Positions 52,191-60,891 are shown, counted from the first letter of the stretch. The stretch: 64,000 nt of DNA from Gramella jeungdoensis (GCF_023805255.1 NZ_JAMSCK010000002.1:372001-436000); one strand, 5' to 3'. Notes: generated from the sequence alone by a model not told the origin. A program made the numbers and translations.

Positions 52191-52388
52191 ATGAAATTTT
52201 ATTATTCTGGTAAGAATCCTAATACACAAGGTGTAATTATGGTTCACGCAGACGATTGTAAGGCCCTTCCCGATGTTTTGGAGAGAATATATATTGGAAT
52301 ATTTGCCAATGGAAATCTTGCCATAGCATCAGCAAAGGAAAGATTTCAGCTTACTAAAGTTAAGCTATGCCAGTGCTGTAACGAATAG
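52191..52388 (+). CDS. Small conserved-looking hypothetical protein
   Basis: 65 residues: KFYYSGKNPNTQGVIMVHADDCKALPDVLERIYIGIFANGNLAIASAKERF, then LTKVKLCQCCNE. No membrane segment. The CQCC end and the CK in the middle suggest structural or metal-binding cysteines. The overall pattern resembles small proteins widespread in Flavobacteriaceae whose function is unknown. It precedes the metal-responsive operon by about 110 bp but has its own region upstream. Confidence 0.6.
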   Translation: MKFYYSGKNPNTQGVIMVHADDCKALPDVLERIYIGIFANGNLAIASAKERFQLTKVKLCQCCNE

Positions 52389-52471
52389 GCTCTATTCGAT
52401 AAGATGTGGAATATTTCTTTAAATGGCCTTTTAAATAGCTAAGCTTTTTATTTTATTTCCGCTTTTCGTCC

Positions 52472-52479
52472 TAACTTTG
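52472..52479 (+). promoter_or_regulatory. -7 box TAACTTTG of the Fur operon
   Basis: Exact TAnnTTTG element 17 bp before ATG 52497. Confidence 0.6.
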
Positions 52480-52496
52480 TTTAACTTCTTTAAGGT

Positions 52497-52907
52497 ATGG
52501 ATGAAATAGAAAAACTTCTTAAAGAACATCATGTTCGTCCTACGGCAATGCGGCTGCTTATGTATAAGTTTTTGCATGAAAAAAGTGTTGCCGTTACCCT
52601 GAACGATATTGAATCGGGTTTCGATAAGTCTGAACGTACCACCCTTTACCGTACTATAAAAACTTTTGAGAAGAATGGTTTGGTTCATCAGATAGATGAC
52701 GGAACTGGAGTTGCCAAATATGCACTTGACGAACCTGAAAAAGGAAAATCTCAGGATCTTCATCTTCATTTTCACTGTACCATCTGTAACGAAACGATTT
52801 GTCTTACCGATCATAAGATTCCACACATAAGTTTGCCAAAGGGCTTTATCACCGAAGACATGAACCTTGTACTTAAAGGGATCTGTGATAAATGCAGCGG
52901 GGATTAA
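52497..52907 (+). CDS. Fur-family metalloregulator
   Basis: 136 residues. N-terminal winged helix (RPTAMRLLMYKFLHEKSVAVTLNDIESGFDKSERTTLYRTIKTFEKNGLVHQI), then the metal-binding dimerisation half with HLHFHCTICNETICL and a second pair GICDKCSGD. The two CxxC pairs form the structural zinc site, and the HLHFHC cluster is the regulatory site. First gene of an operon with a DUF3703 gene and a P1B ATPase, so it probably represses export genes until its metal rises (Zur/Fur-like; metal not certain). Own -7 box just upstream. Confidence 0.88.
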   Translation: MDEIEKLLKEHHVRPTAMRLLMYKFLHEKSVAVTLNDIESGFDKSERTTLYRTIKTFEKNGLVHQIDDGTGVAKYALDEPEKGKSQDLHLHFHCTICNETICLTDHKIPHISLPKGFITEDMNLVLKGICDKCSGD

Positions 52908-52965
52908 TGCACTTAAGTTGCATTTTTTTCAGCTTATCTTAGTCAAAAATAAAAAGAGGATTAAG

Positions 52966-53346
52966 ATGGCTTTCAGAATGCCTGTCACTATTAAATTTCA
53001 TTATCGTAAGGAAATACAGGACCATCAGGAGTATTTCAGAAAAAAGGATTATATCCGTTCCTGGAATTCTCTGGAACGAAGTCATGTACTGGGTCAGGCC
53101 TATCCTTTACAGCATACTTATTCCCACTGGTTAATGCTCAGGTTTGGATTTAAGATCAGAAATTTGAGAGAAGTGATGGGCCAGATACCAAGGTTGCTGG
53201 TGGGCGGTATTAAATCTTTCGTAGGAGTGATCCCAGTTGGAAATACAGGAGGTGCCAATGTGCCTCCACTCAGGCCAATGGAAATTGCGCCAGATCTAAA
53301 ACAAATACTTAATATCAAAACAAATTCAAGCAATGTCCAATCATAA
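52966..53346 (+). CDS. DUF3703 family protein
   Basis: 126 residues from ATG 52966, preceded by an AAAGAGGA ribosome-binding-like sequence. The longer frame starting inside the fur gene is not needed. Signature: YRKEIQDHQEYFRKKDYIRSWNSLERSHVLGQAYPLQHTYSHWLMLRFGF and GNTGGANVPPLRPMEIAPDL. DUF3703 proteins are small, His-rich and often next to metal-resistance genes; a role in metal handling is plausible. The 3' end overlaps the ATPase gene by 14 bp, so translation is coupled. Confidence 0.85.
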   Translation: MAFRMPVTIKFHYRKEIQDHQEYFRKKDYIRSWNSLERSHVLGQAYPLQHTYSHWLMLRFGFKIRNLREVMGQIPRLLVGGIKSFVGVIPVGNTGGANVPPLRPMEIAPDLKQILNIKTNSSNVQS

Positions 53347-55321
53347 TCATGGCTGCTGTAAACACCATAACGATGGTATATTTGGCGAAAGAACCGAACT
53401 GATCTTTGCTATTCTTAGCGGAGTGTTTCTTCTCACCGGTTTTTTGCTGGATACCTTTGCTGAACTCGCCTTTGTATATGTACTTATTCCTTATGTGATA
53501 TCATATGGGTTTGGGGGATATTATACTCTTAAGGAAGCGATAGAGGAGGTCTCTCATGGCCGGTTCCAGATAGATTTTCTCATGCTGGTTGCGGCTATTG
53601 GCGCTGCTTTTCTGGATAAGTGGGCTGAAGGAGCCTTGCTTTTATTCCTTTTCAGCCTTGGGCATTCACTCGAACACCTGGCGATGGATAAGGCCAGGAA
53701 ATCTATTGAATCCCTTACCAAATTGTCGCCCAAGAAGGCGCTTAGAAAAGAAGGAGAGGATTATGTGGAGGTTAGTATCCAGGAACTAAAGGTAGGCGAT
53801 ATTATAAGGATTAAGCCTAATAGCACGGTGAGTGCCGATGGCGTTATCCTTAGTGGCAAGGCGAGCATTAACCAGGCGCCTATTACGGGTGAGAGTATCC
53901 CGGTAGATAAAGAACCGGTAAAGGATCCTGATAGGGAATATGCCTCAGATCAGGAAATTCCGGAAAAGAGCAGGGTGTATGCCGGTACTATAAATGGGGA
54001 TAACAGTATAGAGATCAAAGTGGTGAAAGAATCACAGGACTCAACGCTTAACCGGCTTATTACCATGGTGCAGGAGGCGCAGGATAAAAAGTCACCTACC
54101 CAGTTGCTGGCCGATAATTTTGAGAAATTTTATGTCCCTGCAGTGCTTATTCTTATAGTGCTTCTCAATTTCGCCTTTCTGGTGATTGATGAGACCTGGG
54201 GTGAAAGCTTCTATCGCTCTATGGCGGCTCTAGTAGCTGCAAGCCCCTGCGCACTTGCCATTTCTACACCTTCGGCTGTTTTAAGCGGAATTGCCCGGGC
54301 GGCCCGGGGAGGTGTTCTGGTAAAAGGTGGTAAGCCGCTCGAGGATCTGGGAACCTTAAGAGCTCTGGCCTTTGATAAAACTGGTACTTTAACCGAAGGT
54401 AAACCAAAGTTAACCGATCTGGTTCTTCTTAACGGGCAGTCCAATGATGAGTTTTTAAGAACGGTGATCGCGCTGGAAAGTTCGAGTAATCACCCTCTGG
54501 CCAAAGCCGTGGTGCGGGATGGAAAAGAGAGAATGAAGGTTGAGAATGGTATTCCTGAAGTGAAGAATTCTGAAGCTATTCAGGGTAGGGGAATCAAAGG
54601 AGAAGTAGATGGAGAACTTGTGAAAATTGGAAATCTTGAACTCTATGATCATTCCGGAGGAGTACCTTCAGAAGTGAAACAGAAAGTAGAAAGCCTGGAG
54701 AAACAAGGGAAGACCGTTATGCTCGTGCAGAATAAGGATGAATTCAGTGGAATACTTGGGCTGATGGATACTCCCCGCGATGCGGCCAGGTCAACTCTGG
54801 CTAATCTGAAAAAAATAGGGATCCAGAAAATGATCATGCTTACCGGTGATAATCAAATCGTGGCCGATGCGGTAGCTTCACAAATAGGAATCACTCAGGC
54901 ATATGGTAGTTTATTGCCTGAGGAGAAGGTTGAACGTATAAAAAGACTTAAAAAGGAAGAATCAAAGATCGCCATGATAGGAGATGGGGTGAACGATGCC
55001 CCGGCTATGGCCAATAGTACGGTGGGGATCGCCATGGGAGCCGCAGGTAGTGACGTGGCACTGGAAACAGCCGATATTGCTTTGATGGCCGATAAACTGG
55101 AGATCCTTCCATTCGCCATAGCCTTAAGTCGGAAAGCACAACAGATCGTGCGCCAGAATCTGTGGATAAGTCTGGGCGTGGTAGCCCTTCTTCTCCCGGC
55201 CACTATCTTTGGATGGGCCAATATAGGTATTGCGGTGGTCTTTCATGAAGGCTCTACAATAGTAGTGGTCCTCAACGCACTGAGACTTCTTGGTTTTAAG
55301 GATCGGTATAGCAACTCATAA
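53333..55321 (+). CDS. P1B-type heavy-metal ATPase with SPC motif
   Basis: 662-residue inner-membrane efflux pump. A short His/Cys-rich N terminus (NHNHGCCKHHNDG) replaces the usual HMA domain. Actuator loop TGES (185-188); ion-path motif SPC (304-306), where CPC would mark Cu or Zn/Cd pumps; phosphorylation site DKTGT (D348); GDGVNDAPAM hinge; and HEGSTIVVVLNALRLL in the last membrane helix. SPC with HEGxT is the P1B-4 pattern (Co, Zn or Fe export, as in CoaT/CzcP/CtpD relatives). Third gene of the Fur-DUF3703 operon, whose regulator probably senses the exported metal. Confidence 0.9.
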   Translation: MSNHNHGCCKHHNDGIFGERTELIFAILSGVFLLTGFLLDTFAELAFVYVLIPYVISYGFGGYYTLKEAIEEVSHGRFQIDFLMLVAAIGAAFLDKWAEGALLLFLFSLGHSLEHLAMDKARKSIESLTKLSPKKALRKEGEDYVEVSIQELKVGDIIRIKPNSTVSADGVILSGKASINQAPITGESIPVDKEPVKDPDREYASDQEIPEKSRVYAGTINGDNSIEIKVVKESQDSTLNRLITMVQEAQDKKSPTQLLADNFEKFYVPAVLILIVLLNFAFLVIDETWGESFYRSMAALVAASPCALAISTPSAVLSGIARAARGGVLVKGGKPLEDLGTLRALAFDKTGTLTEGKPKLTDLVLLNGQSNDEFLRTVIALESSSNHPLAKAVVRDGKERMKVENGIPEVKNSEAIQGRGIKGEVDGELVKIGNLELYDHSGGVPSEVKQKVESLEKQGKTVMLVQNKDEFSGILGLMDTPRDAARSTLANLKKIGIQKMIMLTGDNQIVADAVASQIGITQAYGSLLPEEKVERIKRLKKEESKIAMIGDGVNDAPAMANSTVGIAMGAAGSDVALETADIALMADKLEILPFAIALSRKAQQIVRQNLWISLGVVALLLPATIFGWANIGIAVVFHEGSTIVVVLNALRLLGFKDRYSNS

Positions 55322-55405
55322 AAAATTTTCAGATAATTTAGTTAAATAGGATTAAATCCAATATTTTTGATTAAATTTTGGAATAATTCCTAATCATTGA
55401 TATTT

Positions 55406-56173
55406 ATGGGCACACCGGGATCTATTGAAATTAAGCACTTTAAAGAGGTGCGTGAGGAAAATAATTACACTCAGGCCGACTTCGCATCCCTTCTTGGAAT
55501 CAAGAATTCTACAGCCGATATTGAAAGGGGGAGAACCAAACTATCGGGAAAAGTGGTTGCCGAATTACTGCGACAGTTTGGGATTAACCCGCTCTGGCTG
55601 TTTGGCGAAAGTGGGCAGAAATACCTTAAAATATCTAAGGGAGATGTAAGTCCTAAGGTGGTAACGGTTGACAATTCCGATAACGAGAATATCGTCCTGG
55701 TAAACCAGAAGGCTGCGGCGGGATATCCACATAATGTGCAGGATGTGGAGTGGTATAACCAACTGCCGGCATTTGATATACCCTTGCCTGAATTCCGGAA
55801 TGCGACCTATCGCGGATTCCAGATAGAAGGTGATAGTATGCTTCCCGACTACAGGCCTGGGGAATGGGTGATGGGAAAGGCGGTCCCAAGTATTGAGGAA
55901 GCCAGTAATAACAGGGTGTATGTTGTTGTAATGTATGATTCGGTGCTGGTAAAGAAACTCCAGAAACTTCCTGATTCTTCTAAGGTTCTATTAATATCCT
56001 TAAATGAAGAATATCTGCCGCTCGAGATCAATGTGCACGATATTCAGGAAATATGGCAGGTGAATTCCAAGCTTACCTTTAATCTTGATAATCCATCCAA
56101 TAGTGGGCTTTTCCAGGAACTTCAGCATTCTATGGAAGAACTGAAAAAGGAACTCAAATCATTTAAAAAATAA
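55406..56173 (+). CDS. XRE-type HTH regulator with LexA/S24 peptidase domain
   Basis: 255 residues from ATG 55406 (a TTG three codons upstream is in frame). HTH_3 domain at the start (IKHFKEVREENNYTQADFASLLGIKNSTADIERGRTKLSGKVVAELLRQFGINPLWLFG). The C-terminal S24 domain carries the Ser of GDSMLPDYRPGEW and a Lys in SVLVKKLQKL, the self-cleavage dyad; no obvious Ala-Gly cleavage site is seen in the linker apart from AAAGYP. A helical tail ends it. Looks like a CI/LexA-type stress or phage repressor, but no phage genes are near. A chromosomal stress-response regulator is plausible. Confidence 0.85.
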   Translation: MGTPGSIEIKHFKEVREENNYTQADFASLLGIKNSTADIERGRTKLSGKVVAELLRQFGINPLWLFGESGQKYLKISKGDVSPKVVTVDNSDNENIVLVNQKAAAGYPHNVQDVEWYNQLPAFDIPLPEFRNATYRGFQIEGDSMLPDYRPGEWVMGKAVPSIEEASNNRVYVVVMYDSVLVKKLQKLPDSSKVLLISLNEEYLPLEINVHDIQEIWQVNSKLTFNLDNPSNSGLFQELQHSMEELKKELKSFKK

Positions 56174-56308
56174 AGAGGTTGTCTAAAAAGTCTTTTACCT
56201 GTCATTGCGAGGAACGAAGCAATCTTTAAATAATTGTTGTAATCAAAAATGAGATTACTTCACTTCGTTCGTAATGACCTATGGTATTACTTTTTAGACA
56301 GCCTCTTT
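56173..56308. repeat. MITE-like palindromic repeat, copy 3
   Basis: 136 bp starting on the last base of the S24 gene stop. Ends AAGAGGTTGTCTAAAAAGT and ACTTTTTAGACAGCCTCTTT, followed by T. Inner arms GTCATTGCGAGGAACGAAGC and ACTTCGTTCGTAATGAC. Likely doubles as a bidirectional terminator. Confidence 0.78.
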
Positions 56309-56345
56309 TTAATATAAAAGCTGTATGCTGTAAAGACGCTGCTTT

Positions 56346-56657
56346 TTAATAGTCGTCAGATGTCTCTTCTTCGATCTCACCTTCAACTTCTTCTGCTGCA
56401 CCTTTTACAGCTTCTCCGGTTTCCTTGGCGGCATTTTTAACCGCGTCACCGGCGTCGTTGGCTGCCTGTTCAATATCTTCTCCAAGATTATTATCATCAT
56501 CTACTTCATCCATGGCATCGCTCTGGTCATCCATATCGTCTGAAGCTTCTTCCATTGTATCTTCCATATCATCAGCTTTATCCTCAGCTGTTTCCCTGCA
56601 TGACTGGAATATGCTAAAAGAAAGAATTAAAGTCAGCATTAAAAATAACTTTTTCAT
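56346..56657 (-). CDS. Acidic small lipoprotein
   Basis: 103 residues. Signal peptide with lipobox SIFQSC (Cys about 20). The mature part is strongly acidic and low in complexity (DKADDMEDTMEEASDDMDDQSDAMDEVDDDNN), then alanine/lysine heptads (AANDAGDAVKNAAKETGEAVKGAAEEVEGE) that should form a long amphipathic helix as in YtxH/LEA-like proteins. The role is unknown, possibly envelope stress. The neighbouring lipoprotein has a related CRET start, so the two may be ancient duplicates. Confidence 0.7.
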   Translation of the reverse strand: MKKLFLMLTLILSFSIFQSCRETAEDKADDMEDTMEEASDDMDDQSDAMDEVDDDNNLGEDIEQAANDAGDAVKNAAKETGEAVKGAAEEVEGEIEEETSDDY

Positions 56658-56690
56658 AATTGAAGTTTTAATTTAGTAGTTTGTTGATTT

Positions 56691-56924
56691 TTAGTTGTCG
56701 TCGCCTATTTTCTCTATTTCCTCATTGATTTCCTCATTCACTTCCTTGTCAACTTCTTTGGCCGTTCTTTCAAGGATTCCTTCTCGCTCCTCTTTAGGAG
56801 TGTCAACTTTTTTCTCAACTTCCACCTCTTTTACAATGGTTTCTTTCTCCTTGGTTTCCCGGCAGGAAGTAAGAACAGAAGCGACCATGATAAGCATGCT
56901 TGCTAAAATTGTTATACGTTTCAT
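56691..56924 (-). CDS. Small charged lipoprotein
   Basis: 77 residues. Lipobox SVLTSC (Cys about 20) followed by RETKEKETIVKEVEVEKKVDTPKEER and a Glu/Lys-rich helix (AKEVDKEVNEEINEEIEKIGDD). The same SCRET sequence follows the lipid Cys in the gene 33 bp downstream, so the pair probably forms one unit. No known domain. Confidence 0.65.
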   Translation of the reverse strand: MKRITILASMLIMVASVLTSCRETKEKETIVKEVEVEKKVDTPKEEREGILERTAKEVDKEVNEEINEEIEKIGDDN

Positions 56925-57030
56925 CTTAGTAGTTTTTGGTTATTATAGACCGAAATTACAACTAAAAGCTATTGAACGTTCTTATTTTAAGGTTTTTTAG
57001 CAATAAATGTTAATTTTTCGAAAATCCTTT

Positions 57031-58254
57031 TTATAGGTATTTTTCCAGAATGCGGGTGGCTCCTGTATTGCTGTTTATGAAGTGTCCGGCGATCATTCCG
57101 GTTTTTCTTCTGAAGTCTTCGTTGGTGTATAATTTGGTCATTATCGCCGAAAATTCATGCGAATCTTTCACTGAAAAAAGTCCGGCCAGTTGCCTAAGTC
57201 GCTCTGCTTCCGGAAATTTTTCAAAATTCTGGCCTATGATTATTGGGTTCCCAAATGTGGCAGGTTCAAGGATGTTATGAAGCCCTGTTGTTCCTGCGGC
57301 ACCTCCTACATAGGCGATATTCGCATAGCTATAGGCCCTCCCAAGAAGACCTATCGTATCAAGAATGAGTACATCGTAATTTTTAAGGTCCTTTCCTTCT
57401 TTCTTTGAATATTTAATGAGAGGCAGTTTGATGCGTTCTTCCAGTTTTTTGATCTTTTCCGGTTTTATCTCATGGGGTGCAATAATGAACTTAATATTGT
57501 GGGATCGGTTGATAAAATCCAGGATTAGCTCTTCATCCTCCGGCCAGGTACTTCCGCAAACCACCAGCAATTTATCTTCTTTGAATTCTTCTATGAATTC
57601 AATTCGGTTATCGGCTTCTATCTGTGCAGCCACGCGATCAAAACGGGTGTCGCCAGCTACTGTCACGTTTGTGAAACCTATTGAATTCAGTAATTCTTCC
57701 GATTCTTTATTCTGAACAAAGAAATGTTCAAACGTCTTCAGGGAAGATCTCATCCATTTTCCGTATGGCTTGAAAAATGCCTGGTCTTTCCTGAAAACCC
57801 CTGAAACCAGAAAAGTTCTCACCTTTCTGGATTTCAACTCATTTAAAAAATTTGGCCAGAAATCATATTTGATGAAAAAGGCCATTTCAGGCTGAATGAT
57901 ATCCAGGAACTTTTTTGCATTCTCTTTTGTATCTAACGGGAGGTAAGTAAAATGATCTACTAGAGGATGTTTTTTCTTGTTCTTAAAACCTGAGGGAGAA
58001 AAGAAACTTACCACAATTTCGGAATCGGGATATTTATTTTTCAGCATTTTCAGCACCGGAACGGCCATTTCAAACTCCCCAAGTGAGGCGGCATGCACCC
58101 AGATATAATCATGGGATCGATCTATGGCTTTTTCCAGTTTCGGAAAAAGATCCTTTCGACCTTCGGTAAAATCCTTAAGCTTTTTGCTGAAATAGGATGC
58201 CGATTTAAGTACGGCACCGCTTAAATTGACCAATACGTTGTATACTCCCTGCAC
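57031..58254 (-). CDS. kdtA: 3-deoxy-D-manno-octulosonic acid (Kdo) transferase
   Basis: 407 residues, inner-membrane-associated GT-B glycosyltransferase that adds Kdo to lipid IVA in lipopolysaccharide synthesis. N-terminal half: IWVHAASLGEFEMAVPVLKML (the Glu is the catalytic base position), then DTKENAKKFLDIIQPEMAFFIKYDFWPNFLNELK and FLVSGVFR. C-terminal half: VVCGSTWPEDEELIL, ILDTIGLLGRAYSYANIAYVGGAAGTTGLHNILEPATFGNPIIIG. Length matches the family. Monocistronic and divergent from the aminotransferase gene. Confidence 0.92.
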   Translation of the reverse strand: MQGVYNVLVNLSGAVLKSASYFSKKLKDFTEGRKDLFPKLEKAIDRSHDYIWVHAASLGEFEMAVPVLKMLKNKYPDSEIVVSFFSPSGFKNKKKHPLVDHFTYLPLDTKENAKKFLDIIQPEMAFFIKYDFWPNFLNELKSRKVRTFLVSGVFRKDQAFFKPYGKWMRSSLKTFEHFFVQNKESEELLNSIGFTNVTVAGDTRFDRVAAQIEADNRIEFIEEFKEDKLLVVCGSTWPEDEELILDFINRSHNIKFIIAPHEIKPEKIKKLEERIKLPLIKYSKKEGKDLKNYDVLILDTIGLLGRAYSYANIAYVGGAAGTTGLHNILEPATFGNPIIIGQNFEKFPEAERLRQLAGLFSVKDSHEFSAIMTKLYTNEDFRRKTGMIAGHFINSNTGATRILEKYL

Positions 58255-58348
58255 TCTAAAAAACTTCTGGTTGCTAAAATAGGCCTTTCAAATGGATTGT
58301 TAGTAGGGCCTATATTTTGTATTTTCGTACACCTGAAAAATATTGTAA

Positions 58349-59482
58349 ATGAAAAAGATTCAAATGGTTGACCTTAAGGGTCAATATGAAGGTATAAAAA
58401 AACAGGTTAACGATTCGTTACAGGAAGTTCTTGAAGATACTTCTTTCATAAATGGGCCTCAGGTCCATGCTTTTCAAAAGGAACTGGAAGACTACCTGGG
58501 TGTTAAGAATGTGATCCCATGTGCCAATGGAACCGATGCACTGCAGATAGCCATGATGGGACTTGGCCTGAAACCTGGCGATGAGGTGATAACGGCCGAT
58601 TTTACCTTTGCGGCGACGGTTGAGGTGATAGCCTTGCTTCAGTTAACTCCTGTTCTTGTAGATGTAGATCCACAGACCTTTAATATAGATCCTGAAGAGA
58701 TCAAAAAAGCTATTACACCTAAGACGAAGGCTATAGTTCCCGTTCATCTTTTCGGGCAGACTGCCGATATGGAGGCGATCATGGAAATTGCCAGGGAGCA
58801 CGATCTTTATGTTATTGAAGATAATGCACAGGCTATAGGAGCCGATTTTCACTCGAAAGATGGAAGAACAATGAAAGCCGGAACCATTGGTGATGTGGCT
58901 GCTACTTCCTTTTTCCCTTCCAAAAATCTTGGCTGTTATGGTGACGGTGGAGCGATCTTTACCAATAATGATGAGCTGGCACATACCATAAGAGGTATTG
59001 TGAATCATGGAATGTATGAGCGTTATCATCACGATGTGGTGGGAGTTAATTCCAGGCTGGATAGTTTTCAGGCAGCCGTTTTAAGGGCTAAACTTCCAAA
59101 TCTTGATAAATACAATGACGCGAGAAAAGAGGCTGCCCAGAAATATAATAAGGCTTTTGAGGGCCAGGAAAATATTGAGACCCCGGTACAGGTTGGTGAC
59201 TCCAGCACGCATGTATACCATCAGTATACTCTAAAGATCAAGGATGGCAAAAGGGACGCACTTGCAAAGCATCTTCAGGAAAAGGGAATTCCATTCGGTA
59301 TATATTATCCGATTCCGTTACATCTTCAAAAGGCCTATGCCGATGATAGATATAATGAAGCAGATTTTGAAGTGACCAATCAGCTGGTGAAGGAAGTTAT
59401 TTCCCTCCCTATGCACACCGAGCTGGATGAGGATCAGATCGACTACATTTCAACAAGCATTATAGACTTTTTAAATAAATAA
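58349..59482 (+). CDS. DegT/DnrJ/EryC1-family PLP aminotransferase
   Basis: 377 residues. PLP-dependent sugar aminotransferase fold: FINGPQVHAFQKELEDYLGVKNVIPCANGTDALQIAMMGLGLKPGDEV, IEDNAQAIG (D158 on the PLP ring nitrogen) and SFFPSKNLGCYGDGG with Schiff-base K192. GIPFGIYYPIPLHLQKAY and SLPMHTELDEDQIDYI complete the family pattern. Likely transaminates a nucleotide-linked keto sugar for polysaccharide or LPS; the nearby kdtA fits an envelope role, but the substrate cannot be read. TATTTTCG, one mismatch from a -7 box, lies 21 bp upstream. The next gene starts 3 bp after its stop. Confidence 0.9.
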   Translation: MKKIQMVDLKGQYEGIKKQVNDSLQEVLEDTSFINGPQVHAFQKELEDYLGVKNVIPCANGTDALQIAMMGLGLKPGDEVITADFTFAATVEVIALLQLTPVLVDVDPQTFNIDPEEIKKAITPKTKAIVPVHLFGQTADMEAIMEIAREHDLYVIEDNAQAIGADFHSKDGRTMKAGTIGDVAATSFFPSKNLGCYGDGGAIFTNNDELAHTIRGIVNHGMYERYHHDVVGVNSRLDSFQAAVLRAKLPNLDKYNDARKEAAQKYNKAFEGQENIETPVQVGDSSTHVYHQYTLKIKDGKRDALAKHLQEKGIPFGIYYPIPLHLQKAYADDRYNEADFEVTNQLVKEVISLPMHTELDEDQIDYISTSIIDFLNK

Positions 59483-59485
59483 ATC

Positions 59486-60769
59486 ATGAAAAAACTGTTC
59501 TTAGCCCTTCTGGCCATCTTTATCTTTTCAACTGCGATGGCACAGGATATTTATATCCATGCCGGGAAACTTGTCGATACAAAAAATGGAAAGGTTCTCA
59601 ATGATAAGACAATCATTGTGTCAGGGGATAAGATAAAAAGTGTTGAAGATGGATTTATGGATCCGGCATCGGAAGAAGACAGTTTAATTGATCTTAAAGA
59701 TAAAACTGTATTACCCGGGCTTGCTGATATGCATGTGCATATTGAGAGTGAATCGAATCCTTCGGAATATCTGCAGCGGTTTACGAATAATGAAGCCGAT
59801 AACGCATTCAATTCGGTTGGCTTTTCTGAAAAAACGCTGATGGCCGGTTTTACGACAGTTCGTGATCTTGGTGGTACGGGAATTAATATTGCTTTGCGGG
59901 ATGCGATCAATAAGGGGAAAGTAGATGGGCCCAGGATATTTACCGCGGGAAAGATCATTTCAACTACCGGCGGGCATGGTGATCCTACCAATGGGATGAA
60001 CGATGAGATGATAGGCAATCCCGGACCTAAAGAAGGTGTGGTGAATAGCGTGGAAGACGCAAGAAAAGCGGTAAGGCAGCGATATAAAAATGGAGCTGAT
60101 CTTATCAAGATCACTGCCACGGGAGGAGTTTTGAGTGTTGCGAAAAGTGGTTCCAATCCACAGTTCTTTAAGGAAGAGATAGAAGAGATTGTAAGAACAG
60201 CCAAAGATTATGGGTTTCATGTGGCAGCCCATGCGCATGGAGATGAAGGGATGCAGCGTGCCGTGAGGGCAGGAGTGAAGACCATTGAACATGGTACCTT
60301 AATGAGTGAGGAGACCATGGAATTGATGAAGGAATTTGAGGCGTATCTTGTGCCTACAATCACAGCCGGAAAAGAAGTGACTCAAAACGCCGAAATTGAA
60401 GGTTATTATCCTGAACTCGTGGTACCCAAGGCGAAAAATATCGGACCTAAGATCCAGAACACTTTTGCAAAAGCATATAAAAAAGGCGTGCCAATCCTTT
60501 TCGGAACTGATGCAGGTGTGTTTAAGCATGGGGAGAATGCTCGTGAGTTTGCTTATATGGTGGAAGCGGGAATGCCTGAGATTGAAGCAATACAGTCAGC
60601 AACTATAACACCCGCGAAGATCTTAAAAAAAGAATCTGAAATGGGACAGATAAACCCCGGATTCTTTGCAGATATCATTGCGGTAGATGAAGACCCCACT
60701 CAGAATATCGAAACACTTAAGAAGGTGAGATTTGTGATGAAGGAAGGAAAGATCTATAAGTCTGAATAA
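59486..60769 (+). CDS. Exported metal-dependent amidohydrolase
   Basis: 427 residues. Signal peptide KKLFLALLAIFIFSTAMAQ. TIM-barrel amidohydrolase of the imidazolonepropionase/prolidase-like clade: DMHVHIE (H83 and H85), LIKITATGG (probable carboxylated Lys), HVAAHAHGDEG, TIEHGTLM and LFGTDAGVF (catalytic Asp). All metal ligands are present. Periplasmic hydrolysis of a peptide-like or cyclic amide substrate is likely; relatives include Xaa-Pro/Xaa-Arg dipeptidases. Co-transcribed with the aminotransferase gene (3-bp gap). Confidence 0.88.
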   Translation: MKKLFLALLAIFIFSTAMAQDIYIHAGKLVDTKNGKVLNDKTIIVSGDKIKSVEDGFMDPASEEDSLIDLKDKTVLPGLADMHVHIESESNPSEYLQRFTNNEADNAFNSVGFSEKTLMAGFTTVRDLGGTGINIALRDAINKGKVDGPRIFTAGKIISTTGGHGDPTNGMNDEMIGNPGPKEGVVNSVEDARKAVRQRYKNGADLIKITATGGVLSVAKSGSNPQFFKEEIEEIVRTAKDYGFHVAAHAHGDEGMQRAVRAGVKTIEHGTLMSEETMELMKEFEAYLVPTITAGKEVTQNAEIEGYYPELVVPKAKNIGPKIQNTFAKAYKKGVPILFGTDAGVFKHGENAREFAYMVEAGMPEIEAIQSATITPAKILKKESEMGQINPGFFADIIAVDEDPTQNIETLKKVRFVMKEGKIYKSE

Positions 60770-60774
60770 AAAAT

Positions 60775-60881
60775 AAAAGAGGTCTAAAACTGTTAGTAGG
60801 TCATCCTGAACTTGTTTCAGGATCTTTTAGAAGCTGAACCTGGTTCAGCTTGACGAAAATTGGAAGTTTAGACCTCTTTTT
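60775..60881. terminator. Bidirectional terminator with nested palindromes
   Basis: Outer arms AAAAGAGGTCTAAAACT and AGTTTAGACCTCTTTTT enclose CATCCTGAACTTGTTTCAGG and AAGCTGAACC/GGTTCAGCTT hairpins. It lies 6 bp after the amidohydrolase stop and 11 bp from the fabD stop, so it serves both. It contains the CTGAACTTGTTTCAG repeat that is common in Flavobacteriaceae. Same design as the MITE-like repeats but different ends. Confidence 0.75.
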
Positions 60882-60891
60882 ATGTCGAAAA

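Noticed and set aside
55406-56173. Prophage region
   Set aside because: Only a repressor-like gene is present; no integrase, capsid, tail or lysis genes are nearby.
38475-56308. Insertion sequences
   Set aside because: The palindromic repeats carry no transposase ORF and no transposase is found anywhere in the window.
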